From MPNP01 sp965116235 (GTDB lineage Bacteria > Pseudomonadota > Alphaproteobacteria > Rhodobacterales > Rhodobacteraceae), in NCBI GenBank assembly GCA_965116235.1, contig OZ220496.1:3189088-3253087 (forward strand): 64,000 nt of DNA, given 5' to 3'. Numbering within the stretch: the stretch's first letter is position 1; each line of letters opens with the position of its first letter. Below the pieces are notes generated by a model. It was not told the origin of the DNA and did no database searches. It saw only the letters and a program-made list of their open reading frames with translations. Below, in pieces: positions 9,484-19,327 of this stretch. Both the position numbers and the translations under genes were made by a program.

Positions 9484-11069
9484 TCGCTTTTGGCCAAACG
9501 CTTGGCAATCAGCTGAGCTGTCTCCTGAGTTCCGAACAAGGCGATGAAGCTGCCGAAACGTGGCCCCTGCTGAGTTCCAAACAGGGTCTCATAGAGTGTC
9601 AGAAACCAGGTTCGTAGAGGCTCAAAACCGTGCTTCTTGCCAATGCTATACACCAGCCTCTGCAGTTCTTCTCCGGTACTTCCCCCCTGCCAGCACTCAA
9701 GTTTCGACTTAAGTTCTTCGAGAGCGTCAGCCTCCCTGGATGTCGGAGTTCTGAAAGTTCGGCCAGAGGCAACCCGATCTCTGAAATAGCTGATAGCCCC
9801 CCTTATGTTTTGAGCCATGTCCGGGCTGGAGTCAGGATCGGTTCCGGGGGCATATTTTTCGATGAATCCCCAAACAACTTTTTCATCAAGTGTTCCGGCT
9901 GCCCCAACCAGATTCAAAATCATGGAATACGAGACTGAATTGGCATCAGCCTGAGGTGGCTTGCCACCGTAGACGTGCCAGGCGGGGTTGTTGAGTTGAT
10001 TCGTCAGTCCCTGAGAGTCAAAGTCGTTCAAGTGCTTCTGCAGTTCATCAACGGTTCTGGGAATGATCTCGAAGGTCAACCTTTTGGCCGTCTTGGGCTT
10101 CTGGTACATGAAGAGGCTGAGTGAATCCTGAGACGAGTACTCAAGCCATTTCTCCAATGTCAGGCCACTGCTGCCCCTTGATTTGGATATCTTCTGCCCA
10201 TTCTCATCCAGAAACAGCTCGTAGAACATCTCTGTCGGCGGGTGCTTGCCAAATATTCGACACAGCCTGCGGGCCAATTCGGCAGAAGGAATCAGGTCCT
10301 TGCCGTACATTTCGTAATCGACCTCGAACCTGGCCCAACGCATTGCCCAGTCGGGCTTCCATTGCAACTTGACGTTGCCTCCGGTCACAGGCAATTCGAC
10401 CACTTCGCCGTCCGGCTCCTGATACATGATGGTACCCTTGGAAGAATTGCGCTCAAGTATTGGTACCTCTAAAACCTTGCCGGACTTGGGGCTTACAGGT
10501 AAAAATGGTGAGTAGTTCTTTTCTCGACCCTCTCTAATTCCACCAAGCGAGGGCAAGATGACGGCCAGTACATCGTCGTATCGCTCAAGGGCCAACATCA
10601 GCATATCGTCAAATTTGCCGTCCTGGTAGCATTCGGTGGACGAAACAAACTCGTACTCAAACCCGAACTGATCCAAGAATCCCTTCAGCCGGTGGTTGTT
10701 GTACTGACCAAAACTGTCAAATTTGCCAAATGGGTCCCGGACTTTTGTGAGCGGCAGACCGATGTCTTGTCTTAACTCTTCCGGATTGGGGACATCGAGG
10801 GGAACCTTGCGAAAGCCATCCATGTCATCCGAGAAGCAAATGATCTTCGTCGGGATATCTGAAATCTCTTCAAAGGCTCTCTTGACCATGCTAGTGCGAG
10901 CCACTTCGCCAAATGTGCCTATATGAGGCAGGCCCGAGGGCCCATAACCCGTCTCAAACAGCACAAAGCCTTTGTCCGGCGTTTTGTTACGAAGCCGCTT
11001 GAGAAGATTTCTTGCCTCTATGAATGGCCACGCCTTGAGTGCACCGAGTTCCTCAGTCGTGTATGTCAT
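9480..11069 (-). CDS. lysS: Lysyl-tRNA synthetase, class I
   Basis: About 529 residues. This is the class I (archaeal-type) LysRS that charges tRNA-Lys and that many alphaproteobacteria use in place of the class II enzyme. It has a Rossmann catalytic core with the HIGH-like motif PHIGT and the KMSKS-like motif KISKS, followed by an alpha-helical anticodon-binding C-terminal part. I chose the ATG at 11069 (MTYTTEE); a TTG ten codons upstream is possible but has no better ribosome-binding site. The 3' end overlaps the uvrB stop by four bases. Confidence 0.95.
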   Translation of the reverse strand: MTYTTEELGALKAWPFIEARNLLKRLRNKTPDKGFVLFETGYGPSGLPHIGTFGEVARTSMVKRAFEEISDIPTKIICFSDDMDGFRKVPLDVPNPEELRQDIGLPLTKVRDPFGKFDSFGQYNNHRLKGFLDQFGFEYEFVSSTECYQDGKFDDMLMLALERYDDVLAVILPSLGGIREGREKNYSPFLPVSPKSGKVLEVPILERNSSKGTIMYQEPDGEVVELPVTGGNVKLQWKPDWAMRWARFEVDYEMYGKDLIPSAELARRLCRIFGKHPPTEMFYELFLDENGQKISKSRGSSGLTLEKWLEYSSQDSLSLFMYQKPKTAKRLTFEIIPRTVDELQKHLNDFDSQGLTNQLNNPAWHVYGGKPPQADANSVSYSMILNLVGAAGTLDEKVVWGFIEKYAPGTDPDSSPDMAQNIRGAISYFRDRVASGRTFRTPTSREADALEELKSKLECWQGGSTGEELQRLVYSIGKKHGFEPLRTWFLTLYETLFGTQQGPRFGSFIALFGTQETAQLIAKRLAKSD

Positions 11070-11208
11070 GCCTTGACCTGCTGCCCTGATAAAGCCCAAC
11101 CCAACCGGTTGGGGTCGAGTGTTTCATTTAGGCATTTCGCTGCCACTTCCAATAACGTCCGATTGAACTCAGGAAGCTTGATCCGCGAACCTGGGCGCGA
11201 TGGTGCCC

Positions 11209-11787
11209 CTACTCTCTGAGGGCAGACGAAGAAATTTTCACGGTAGGCGACTTGATAAGTGTCCAAGCAGGCAACGGTCGATCAAATCCGATTCTCCCGA
11301 ATCCGGCTCGAACAAACGATTTCAAATACATCTTTGCCGCCTTGGAGGCCAAGCCCTTCAGATCGTAACCATTGCGGCTGAATACGACTACAGGCACAGT
11401 TTCAAGGATCCTGCGCCAGTGGGACCAGCGGTGAAACTGTACAAGATTGTCCGAACCCATAAGCCAAATGAACTTGTGGCGTGGATAATTGCGCGTAAGG
11501 CTCGCAATCGAGTCATAAGTCACGTTGGAGCTTATCCTGTATTCAAAGTCTGTGACAGTTATCCTCGGGTCCTTGATGAGGCTCTGTGCGATTTGTTGCC
11601 TTGTTTCGAATGGATGCGGCTTACGCTTTTTCAAAGGATTGCCGGGGCTCATGACCCACCATACCTCATCCAATGCCAATCGCTTCAGGGCCAGCTTGGA
11701 AATGTGAACATGTCCTTTGTGAGGTGGATCAAACGACCCTCCCAAAAGTCCTACTCTTTTCTGTGTCAGACAGTGCATGTTGGCCAT
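11209..11787 (-). CDS. nadD: Nicotinate-nucleotide adenylyltransferase
   Basis: 192 residues. NadD adenylates nicotinate mononucleotide to deamido-NAD in NAD synthesis. The nucleotidyltransferase motif GGSFDPPHKGH is close to the start, SPGNPLK follows, MGSDNLVQFHRW is in the middle, and the C-terminal ISSSALR matches the family's ISST-x-IR motif. The usual neighbours rsfS and proA are absent. It is 139 bp upstream of lysS on the same strand. Confidence 0.93.
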   Translation of the reverse strand: MANMHCLTQKRVGLLGGSFDPPHKGHVHISKLALKRLALDEVWWVMSPGNPLKKRKPHPFETRQQIAQSLIKDPRITVTDFEYRISSNVTYDSIASLTRNYPRHKFIWLMGSDNLVQFHRWSHWRRILETVPVVVFSRNGYDLKGLASKAAKMYLKSFVRAGFGRIGFDRPLPAWTLIKSPTVKISSSALRE

Positions 11788-12220
11788 TTTCAGGAAATAG
11801 AATCGTGGAATTTTGCAGGACCACAGACATCTTGTTTCGTTTCAGCATAAACCTATTTACTGCCAAGAGGTATTTATATCAGGTGTAAGCCACGGCGGGC
11901 TAGCATTGACCTTGCAAGTTAGTTCATTCTCGGTCGCGAACGCCTAAACGCGGAAACTCGACCGATATCGTATCGTGTGTTTTTGAGCATGAACATCCGA
12001 GAGTTTGAACGACCTGTGGGATTCCTTTCGCTGTGTTGATCCGCTTGGGGCGATACCTTGGGTTATACTGCCGGCTTGCACTCAATTGGGCCATTGAGTG
12101 GAGTGTTGGGGGAACGGTACTTGGCGCTGTAGAAAGTTTCAACATTTTCAAGATGCAAAGTGTCGATATGGAGTTGTTTAGCGGTTACAAGAATATCTGA
12201 ATCAATGACAGCTCGTCACC
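11788..12220. other. Intergenic upstream of the PHP-SMC gene; contains an inverted repeat
   Basis: 433 bp with no convincing gene; a 75-codon minus-strand frame (11924-12151) has no recognisable domain. The only structure I see is an 8-bp perfect inverted repeat at 12079-12100, listed separately. Confidence 0.5.
12079..12100 (+). repeat. Inverted repeat, arms CACTCAAT / ATTGAGTG
   Basis: Perfect 8-bp arms with a 6-nt loop, about 120 bp upstream of the PHP-SMC start. The same two octamers form another hairpin at 21127-21155. It could be an operator or a transcript hairpin. Confidence 0.5.
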
Positions 12221-14902
12221 ATGACCAAATCTTTGGAAGACCACCATCCTGCAATGAATCTCCCTAACGGCGCACGTTTCTATCGATGCGCCTTGCAAGT
12301 AAACCCGTATGAATATCTTGTACGGCATAACAAGCCCACCCGATTTAAGTCGGAGGAAGACTACAATGAAGCCATCATCAATGCATGCCGAGAAGAAAAT
12401 ATTGAAGTTCTAGCGATTACCGACCACTACCGGGTTGCAACTTCCAGGAAGTTGGCAAGTGCAGCGAGGGAAAGGGGTTTGTGGGTATTCGATGGTTTCG
12501 AAGCGGTTTCAAAGGACGGCGTTCACTTTCTTTGCTTGTTTGACCACAAGGAAGATGAAGAAGAGCTGATACGAATTTTAGGTGCCTGTGGCATCCATGA
12601 CAGTAAGCCCTTGTCACCCTTGGGCAAATATTACTCGATGGACCTTTTGAAGGAAGCTCGTAACTGGGGTGCAATGGTGATTGCGGCTCATGCGACCTCA
12701 AAAGGTGGAATTCTTAACGCACTTCAAGGTCAAGCGCGAATCGATGTGTGGAAATCCCCTGATCTCCTAGCCTGCGCATTGCCCGGACCTGTTGACGCAG
12801 TGCAGGAAAGATTTCTTGACATTCTGCGCAACAAGCAACCAGAATATGAGCGAAACCGTCCCATGGCGGTTATCAATTCAGCCGATATAAATGGTCCGGA
12901 AGATTTGAGACAAGACAAAGGGTCGTGCTTCATAAAAATGTCTGAAGTCTCAGTCGAGGCTCTTCGCCAAGCATTTCTTGATCCCGAATCACGTATTCGA
13001 CTACACAGTGACCCGAAGCCGCCTCCCCATTCAGTGCTTAAGACCATCACTTGGGAGGGTGGTTTCCTAGACGGTACTTCTATCCACTTTAACGACAACC
13101 TCAATGTTTTGATCGGCGGCCGAGGCACCGGTAAATCCACGGTGGTGGAAAGCATTAGATATGCCCTAGACCTTGAGCCTATCGGAGACGAAGCACGAAA
13201 GACACATCAAAGTGTGGTGAGGCAAGTCCTGCAATCAGGAACCAAAATCTCCCTCGTTGTCTGTTCGCATCATCCAACCGAGACTCGATACATAATCGAG
13301 CGTCGAGTTCTTCACCCCCCAGTAGTCAAGAGTGAGGCTGGTAAAGTTCTCGACATTCCTCCAAGAGACGTATTGTCGGGAGTGCAGGTGTTCAGTCAAC
13401 ACGAAATATCTGAACTTGCTGGGGATCCTGAAAAACGTACCCTGTTTTTGAGGCGGTTCACGAAACATGATCCGTCAGCGCATGAGCGCAAATCCGAGAT
13501 TCGAAGATTGCTTGGTAATTCCCGTCGAAGAATTTTAGAATTGCATGAAGAAACAAGAGAGCTGGAAGAGCGTCTATCGGACCTCCCCGGCCTTGAAGAG
13601 GCTCAGAGTCGCTTCCGAGAAAAGGGAATCGAGAAAAAGTTACAGGACAAGAGTCTTCTCGTCAGGGAAGAAAAGCTGTTCGATATCTTTAAGGACAGGC
13701 TTGAGCACTACAAGGAACTCCGACTCCTGCTCAATGAAAATCTTCCAATAGACAACACATTCGTATCCAAGGCATCTCTTGAGGGTTTACCAAACGCTCA
13801 CCTGCTGGAGGAATTGAACGACGTCATCTCAGTCCTCAACAAGAAACTGAGTTGGGTTGAGGGCCAATTCGACTGTGCCTTGTCAGAGGCTAGCAACACG
13901 ATTTCTAAAATCAAGGATAGATGGAACAAGCAGAAAGAGGTTGCCGATGAAAAATATGAAGAATTGCTACGGGAACTTCAAAAACACAATATTGATGGCA
14001 CCGAATTCATTGAAGTAAAAAAGCGGATAGAGGGTCTGCATCTCATCAGGAGCCACTCCGAAACTTTGCAGATGAGTTTGGACGTACATGAACAGAAACG
14101 TCAAGACCTACTCACAGAATGGAAGAAGATAATTGACGATGAATTTCAAGAGATAGCCGAAGCTGCAAGAAGTGTTTCAAAAAAACTCGAAGGGAAAGTT
14201 AGGATCAAAGTGAGAAAGGTCGGAAACCAAGGACCGCTTGAGCAGTTACTTCGAGACAAAGTCGGAGGTAATCTTGCCCCCGCATTCGATCGTTTTCGAG
14301 AGTTTCGTGACCTATCGTTAACCGAGCTCTCGGACATCTGTCGGGAAGGGAAAGAAAAGTTGACCTCGGTCTATAAACTTCCCAAAGGGGCGGCCGAACG
14401 CATCGCGGGGGCAGGTTTGGACCTTCATATGAGCATTGAGGAAATTGAGTTAATACCCGCTACCCAGATTGAGTTGAACACGGCGGGCGATGCTAGCCCG
14501 AATTGGCAAGCAATTGATTCTCTTTCTACAGGACAGAAGGCCACCGCAATTCTACTTCTTTTGCTTCTTGATGCAGAGTCACCGCTGGTCGTTGACCAAC
14601 CAGAAGACGACCTTGACAATCGCTTCATCACTGAAGGGATTATCCCTGTTTTGCATGATAGAAAACAGCAGCGCCAATTCATTTTTTCAACGCACAACGC
14701 CAATATTCCTGTTCTGGGTGATGCGGAACTAATACTAGGGCTCGACACCCGCACCTTGGATGATACCGACAAAGTGTGTGCGGAAATAGCCGATCAGCAC
14801 CGAGGATCCATCGACTTGCAACCTGTAAGAGAACTGATAGAGGAAATTTTGGAAGGAGGCAAGTCTGCTTTTGAAACGCGCCGCGAAAAGTATGGGTTCT
14901 GA
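12221..14902 (+). CDS. PHP-domain / SMC-like AAA ATPase (TrlF-type)
   Basis: 893 residues. The N-terminal 240 or so form a PHP-like metal-dependent phosphoesterase domain: AITDH near residue 65, a GVHFLCLF strand, and AHATSKGG. A large SMC/RecN-like ATPase follows, with Walker A GGRGTGKST near residue 300, a long coiled coil roughly 410-680 rich in E, K, R and L, the signature LSTGQKA, and Walker B with VVDQPEDDLDN. This architecture resembles the TrlF-type AAA-like ATPases; several SMC-like ATPases with a fused nuclease act in phage defence. It is two bases upstream of the AlbA_2 gene, so they are co-transcribed. A second Met at 12254 is an alternative start. The function is inferred, not shown. 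Confidence 0.8.
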   Translation: MTKSLEDHHPAMNLPNGARFYRCALQVNPYEYLVRHNKPTRFKSEEDYNEAIINACREENIEVLAITDHYRVATSRKLASAARERGLWVFDGFEAVSKDGVHFLCLFDHKEDEEELIRILGACGIHDSKPLSPLGKYYSMDLLKEARNWGAMVIAAHATSKGGILNALQGQARIDVWKSPDLLACALPGPVDAVQERFLDILRNKQPEYERNRPMAVINSADINGPEDLRQDKGSCFIKMSEVSVEALRQAFLDPESRIRLHSDPKPPPHSVLKTITWEGGFLDGTSIHFNDNLNVLIGGRGTGKSTVVESIRYALDLEPIGDEARKTHQSVVRQVLQSGTKISLVVCSHHPTETRYIIERRVLHPPVVKSEAGKVLDIPPRDVLSGVQVFSQHEISELAGDPEKRTLFLRRFTKHDPSAHERKSEIRRLLGNSRRRILELHEETRELEERLSDLPGLEEAQSRFREKGIEKKLQDKSLLVREEKLFDIFKDRLEHYKELRLLLNENLPIDNTFVSKASLEGLPNAHLLEELNDVISVLNKKLSWVEGQFDCALSEASNTISKIKDRWNKQKEVADEKYEELLRELQKHNIDGTEFIEVKKRIEGLHLIRSHSETLQMSLDVHEQKRQDLLTEWKKIIDDEFQEIAEAARSVSKKLEGKVRIKVRKVGNQGPLEQLLRDKVGGNLAPAFDRFREFRDLSLTELSDICREGKEKLTSVYKLPKGAAERIAGAGLDLHMSIEEIELIPATQIELNTAGDASPNWQAIDSLSTGQKATAILLLLLLDAESPLVVDQPEDDLDNRFITEGIIPVLHDRKQQRQFIFSTHNANIPVLGDAELILGLDTRTLDDTDKVCAEIADQHRGSIDLQPVRELIEEILEGGKSAFETRREKYGF

Positions 14903-14904
14903 AT

Positions 14905-16113
14905 TTGATAACTAAAATTGATCTCCTGGAAATACTCTCAAAAGGAGAAAACTCCGGAGTCGAATTCAAACGTGACAGTATTCAGAACCACGAACTCGCC
15001 AAAGAGTTGGTGGCTCTTGCAAATTTAGACGGTGGTTTGGTCATTCTTGGTGTTGAAGATGATGGAACTGTATCAGGGCTGAAACGCAACGGGTTGGAAG
15101 AGTGGGTCATGACAATATGTCGAGACAAGATCCGGCCAGCGATTAACCCTTACTTCGAGGTGTTCAAAAACCTGAGTGTCGGTAAGGATGTGGCCGTTGT
15201 AAGAGTCTTGCAAGGCATAAATGTGCATACCCGATGGCATAATAACAAGCACGACTATTACATTCGCGTAGGTTCACAGAGCCGAGACCCGACACCCGAA
15301 GAACTGAGCCGGCTTTTTCAACAAAAAGGCGCGATTCAAGCTGAGAGTCGGCCAGTTTCCGGTACTCGCAAAGGTGACTTGGATCATCGCCGATTAAAAG
15401 ACTACTTCAGGCGGGTAAGAGGGCAGCAAGTTCCTGATGATGTGAATGAAACCCGATGGCATACCCTGTTGGTCAATACGGAGATAATGGCTAACGATTC
15501 AGTTACTGTGGCAGGGTTGCTTCTGTTTGGAATTTTGCCCAAGCGTTTCCTTCCCCAAACCCGTATCGATGCGATGGCCTTTCCTGGTTCGGAAAAAGAC
15601 TATGCAATGAGAGAACGCAGTGTGCTTACCGGACCTCTAACGCCTCTGATGGATCAAGACGGAAATATTTTAGAAGTGGGTCTTGTGGAGCAGGCCTTGG
15701 AGTTCGTTAGACGAAATACTCCCATGGAAGCAACCATCGGGAGCACAGGGTATCGTGTAGACCGGTCGACATACCCGGAGGAAGCGGTTCGAGAGGCTAT
15801 CGTTAACGCCCTTATTCATCGTGACTATCTCTTTGCTCTTCGAGGTGTTGAATTGGCAATCTACGACAACAGGCTGGAAATAATTTCTCCTGGTCGACTC
15901 CCTAACGGTGTCACTACCGAAAAGATGTTGGACGGTATTTTCGTGACTCGCAACGAAATTTTGAAAGGCGTCATGTTCAGTTACAGGTATATGGAGAGTA
16001 TTGGGCTAGGGGTGAATAAGATTTATCGCCTTATGGAAAAGCACAACGGTACGAGACCAGAACTCATCGCAGAAGACGACCAGTTTACCGTTCGTTTGTT
16101 TGCAAAGAGATAG
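14905..16113 (+). CDS. Schlafen AlbA_2-domain ATP-binding protein
   Basis: 402 residues. The N-terminal 130 or so are a Schlafen AlbA_2 domain: GENSGVEFKRD, then LANLDGGLVILGVEDDG, then YIRVGSQSRDPTPEE. The C-terminal part resembles the RecG-like/GHKL ATP-binding region of this family, with EEAVREAIVNALIHRDY and ISPGRLPNGV. Such proteins are often called transcriptional regulators, but AlbA_2 is a nucleic-acid-binding or nuclease-like fold and recurs in defence contexts. The start is a TTG two bases after the TGA of the PHP-SMC gene, which implies translational coupling. Confidence 0.8.
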   Translation: MITKIDLLEILSKGENSGVEFKRDSIQNHELAKELVALANLDGGLVILGVEDDGTVSGLKRNGLEEWVMTICRDKIRPAINPYFEVFKNLSVGKDVAVVRVLQGINVHTRWHNNKHDYYIRVGSQSRDPTPEELSRLFQQKGAIQAESRPVSGTRKGDLDHRRLKDYFRRVRGQQVPDDVNETRWHTLLVNTEIMANDSVTVAGLLLFGILPKRFLPQTRIDAMAFPGSEKDYAMRERSVLTGPLTPLMDQDGNILEVGLVEQALEFVRRNTPMEATIGSTGYRVDRSTYPEEAVREAIVNALIHRDYLFALRGVELAIYDNRLEIISPGRLPNGVTTEKMLDGIFVTRNEILKGVMFSYRYMESIGLGVNKIYRLMEKHNGTRPELIAEDDQFTVRLFAKR

Positions 16114-16451
16114 TCTTGCTCTAATTTCTAATGTATTGCTTGAAGGGTTTTTCTTCCCTTTGAGTGCTTGTATTGCCTCTCCACCAGATAAAGGGGACAT
16201 CGCCGATGAACCTGCAAAGTTCTCCAGCGGGTAGCGAGTCGTAATCCATATAGAGAAGGTTCTGAAAAAGGTTCCGCTCAACGAATTAGGTCGATTCTTA
16301 GTGGTTTTTGCTTGCAATCCTCCATTTCCGCCTTGGCCATGTTGTAGCGCGCATTCCTTCGGTCAACTCAAATGACGTCTTCAACATCCACGTTCGAGTG
16401 AGCATATTTGTTCATTTGCAACCGCATAACCGATCAGCTTCATAACGACAA
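16114..16451. other. Intergenic upstream of ettA, no gene recognised
   Basis: 338 bp. A weak hairpin with arms AAGGG/CCCTT lies near 16145-16162 just after the AlbA_2 gene but has no T-run, so I do not call it a terminator. Confidence 0.4.
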
Positions 16452-18107
16452 ATGGCCAAATACGAGTATATCTTTCACATGGAAGGTTTGGGCAAGACCT
16501 ATCCAGGCGGCAAAAAATGTTTTGACAACATCAGCCTCTCATTTCTTCCCGGAGTCAAGATCGGGGTCGTGGGCGTGAACGGTTCGGGCAAATCTACCCT
16601 GATGAAGATCATGGCTGGGATCGAGACCGATTTTGTGGGGGAAGCATGGGCTGCCAAGGGTGTCTCGGTCGGATACCTTCCTCAAGAACCCAAGCTTGAT
16701 TCAAGTCTGAACGTCCAGGAGAATGTCATGTTGGGCGTCCGAGGGAAAAAGGCCAAGCTTGATCGATTCAACGAATTGGCTGTGAACTATTCTGACGAAA
16801 CTGCGGAAGAAATGGCCCAACTTCAGGACCAGATCGATTCGGAGGGTTTGTGGGACCTTGATACCCAAGTCAACCAAGCCATGGAAGCCATCCGGTGTCC
16901 TGCCGATGAAGCTCAGATCGAGACATTGTCCGGCGGAGAGCGTAGACGAGTTGCCTTGTGTCGCTTACTCTTGGAAGCACCGGACATTCTGTTGCTGGAC
17001 GAGCCGACAAATCATCTCGACGCTGAAACTGTCGCCTGGCTGCAACAGTTTCTCATAGATTACAAGGGCACTTGCCTCATTGTCACCCATGATCGCTACT
17101 TCCTGGATGAAATTACTGGCTGGATTCTTGAAGTGGACCGAGGTCGAGGTATCCCTTACGAAGGCAACTACTCCAGCTGGCTGGAACAGAAAGCCAAGAG
17201 GCTTGAACACGAAGCTCGACAGGAAAAGTCAAAAAGCAAGACCTTGGCTCGGGAATTGGAGTGGATTCGATCGGGAACGAAAGCCCGACAGACCAAGCAA
17301 AAGGCGCGCATCAAGGCCTACAATGAACTCGCGAGTCAGACCGAACGCGACCGAATTACCTACTCCCAGATTGTGATTCCTCATGGACCAAGGCTTGGAT
17401 CCGAAGTTCTGAAGGTGACAGGCCTGAAGAAGACCTTGGGGGACAATTTGTTGGTTGACAATCTGTCTTTTACCTTGCCCCCTGGCGGAATTGCCGGAGT
17501 TATCGGCCCCAACGGAATTGGTAAAACAACTTTGTTCAGAATGATTACCAAGCAGGAACCCACCGATAAGGGATCGATAGAACTAGGCGAAACAACCCGG
17601 CTCTCGTACGTTGATCAAAGTCACGACAGCCTGCATTCTGAAAAAACCGTTTGGGAAGAAATTTCTGACGGGCTGGACATGGTTGAACTGGGTAACACCG
17701 AAGTCAATTCGCGCGCATATTGCTCAACCTTCAACTTCAAGGGCACCGATCAGCAGAAAAAGATAGGCCTGCTTTCGGGAGGCGAGCGAAACAGGGTTCA
17801 TCTGGCCAAGCTCCTGAAGGAAGGAGGAAACTTTCTGCTCTTGGATGAACCGACAAACGATCTTGATGTCGAAACCCTGAGAGCCCTTGAAGAAGCGTTG
17901 GAGAGCTTTGCTGGCAGTGCGATGATCATATCGCACGACCGCTTTTTCCTTGATCGATTATGCACACATATACTTTCCTTTGAAGGGGAAGGTCATGTGG
18001 AATGGTTTGAAGGAAACTTTGAGTCCTACATGGCGGACAAGATACGACGGCTGGGCACGGATGCTCTCGTACCCAAGCGAGCCAAATACAAGAAGTTTGC
18101 ACGGTAA
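16452..18107 (+). CDS. ettA: Energy-dependent translational throttle protein EttA (ABC-F)
   Basis: 551 residues. This ABC-F ATPase binds the ribosomal E site and gates entry into elongation according to ADP/ATP. It has two ABC domains in tandem: Walker A GVNGSGKST and GPNGIGKTT, signatures LSGGERRRVAL and LSGGERNRVHL, and Walker B LLLDEPTNHLD and LLLDEPTNDLD. Between them is a charged linker (the P-site tRNA interaction motif). Length and order match EttA. It is a single transcription unit ending at a clear terminator. Confidence 0.95.
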   Translation: MAKYEYIFHMEGLGKTYPGGKKCFDNISLSFLPGVKIGVVGVNGSGKSTLMKIMAGIETDFVGEAWAAKGVSVGYLPQEPKLDSSLNVQENVMLGVRGKKAKLDRFNELAVNYSDETAEEMAQLQDQIDSEGLWDLDTQVNQAMEAIRCPADEAQIETLSGGERRRVALCRLLLEAPDILLLDEPTNHLDAETVAWLQQFLIDYKGTCLIVTHDRYFLDEITGWILEVDRGRGIPYEGNYSSWLEQKAKRLEHEARQEKSKSKTLARELEWIRSGTKARQTKQKARIKAYNELASQTERDRITYSQIVIPHGPRLGSEVLKVTGLKKTLGDNLLVDNLSFTLPPGGIAGVIGPNGIGKTTLFRMITKQEPTDKGSIELGETTRLSYVDQSHDSLHSEKTVWEEISDGLDMVELGNTEVNSRAYCSTFNFKGTDQQKKIGLLSGGERNRVHLAKLLKEGGNFLLLDEPTNDLDVETLRALEEALESFAGSAMIISHDRFFLDRLCTHILSFEGEGHVEWFEGNFESYMADKIRRLGTDALVPKRAKYKKFAR

Positions 18108-18142
18108 CCCAGAGCTCAAATCACACGGCTTGTGTTCATGAT

Positions 18143-18187
18143 GGGCTGAGTTCGCCGTCACACCTGAACGTCAGCCCTGTTTTTTTG
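18143..18187 (+). terminator. Rho-independent terminator of ettA
   Basis: GGGCTGA-GTTC pairs with GAAC-(G)-TCAGCCC around a short loop, followed by TGTTTTTTT. It sits 36 bp after the ettA stop and directly abuts the stop codon of the convergent aldolase gene. Confidence 0.8.
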
Positions 18188-18964
18188 TCAAGTGGCATAA
18201 TCCGGCTCTTCCCGGTCAAGAATCCTTTTGATTTCCTCAAAGTGTCTGGAGGCTTGTCCCGGGTAGTTTTCAATGTCCCGCGCCACCTTTTCGGCAACAT
18301 GGTCTGCCATCACTCTCATGGGCTTGCCAGTGGTCAGAGCACGAATATAGTTCTCGGCAGCCCTTTCGAAGTAATACATCCGGTTGAAGGTGTCTGCTAC
18401 ATTCGAGCCGATGGCGAGCACTCCATGACTTCCCATGATGAGCACTTTCTTCTTGGGGTCAGAAAACAATCGACCGCACCGCAATCCTTCCTCTTCGAAG
18501 GCCAGTCCGCCATATTCATTGTCTATTACAACCCGATCGAAGAACATTGCCGCGTTCTGGTCGACCGGCGGCAGGCTACTGTCCTTCAAGCTGGCAAGTA
18601 CCGTTGCAAAGCGCGAGTGAAGATGAATTGCACATTGGGCATGTGGGCAGTTGCGATGCAGGCTACCATGCAAACCCCAAGCAGTTGGATCAGGGCTGTC
18701 GGCTCGATCCATGGTTTCCGGGTCATTGGCATCTATGAGCAACAGGTCGGATGCCCTGATATTGGCAAAGTGCACCTGATTGGGGTTGATAAGAAACCCG
18801 GAGCCATCTTCGTTGATGGCCAGTGAGAAATGGTTCGCTACGGCTTCATGAAGATCAAGCCGATAAGTCCATCGGAATGCCGCTGCCAAGTCTACACGCT
18901 GTTTCCAGTGAGCCAGACGGTTTTTGTCGGGCCCTTGAACGACCTCTCTGTCATGGGTAGCCAT
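18188..18964 (-). CDS. Class II aldolase/adducin family protein
   Basis: About 258 residues. Family members are zinc-dependent aldolases or epimerases acting on sugar phosphates (fuculose- or ribulose-phosphate), and many alphaproteobacterial members have unknown substrates. Visible zinc ligands are the HLHS pair in CAIHLHSRFAT and the histidine of GSHGVLAIG; the N-terminal part has TYRLDLHEAVANHFS. The start at 18964 (MATHDRE) is preferred to the one 11 codons upstream. It stands alone, convergent with ettA. Confidence 0.85.
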   Translation of the reverse strand: MATHDREVVQGPDKNRLAHWKQRVDLAAAFRWTYRLDLHEAVANHFSLAINEDGSGFLINPNQVHFANIRASDLLLIDANDPETMDRADSPDPTAWGLHGSLHRNCPHAQCAIHLHSRFATVLASLKDSSLPPVDQNAAMFFDRVVIDNEYGGLAFEEEGLRCGRLFSDPKKKVLIMGSHGVLAIGSNVADTFNRMYYFERAAENYIRALTTGKPMRVMADHVAEKVARDIENYPGQASRHFEEIKRILDREEPDYAT

Positions 18965-19301
18965 TACATGAACGTTCCGAACGGTAAATACGAACAACCC
19001 GCTCGAAATGATAACATTCTAAGTGGTAGAGGATCAATTGTAACCTCTCGTTATCACCATAATTCAAGATTTTTTGCAGTGAATAAAACAGCAGAACGCA
19101 CGTTTCGTTTGAAATTTTCGGAAAGATTAACGGTTCACAATGGTGGTTTGGTTCAAATGACAAGGACAAGCGTTCCTATTCACTCGTTGAGTCCATAACA
19201 TATGCCACTGTGTCTTCCATCTCTCTCAAAGCAAAGCATGATGCGGTTACACAACTGCACATCCCATCGAAGGCTGGGAGGTCTTGGTCACTTCACCCCA
19301 T
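18965..19301. other. Intergenic, no gene recognised
   Basis: About 340 bp, AT-richer than its neighbours, between the divergent aldolase gene and the dual-OB/DUF488 operon. It presumably holds both promoters, but I see no strong -10/-35 pair. Confidence 0.4.
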
Positions 19302-19315
19302 GACAAATTTGTCAC
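19302..19315 (+). promoter_or_regulatory. 14-bp perfect palindrome, candidate operator
   Basis: TGACAAATTTGTCA is a perfect palindrome ending 12 bp before the ATG of the dual-OB gene. That position, across the likely promoter or leader, suits a dimeric repressor or activator. The regulator is not evident. Confidence 0.55.
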
Positions 19316-19327
19316 AGTGAGATTAAG

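Noticed and set aside
16140..16165. Hairpin after the AlbA_2 gene as a terminator
   Set aside because: The stem is only five base pairs and no T-run follows.
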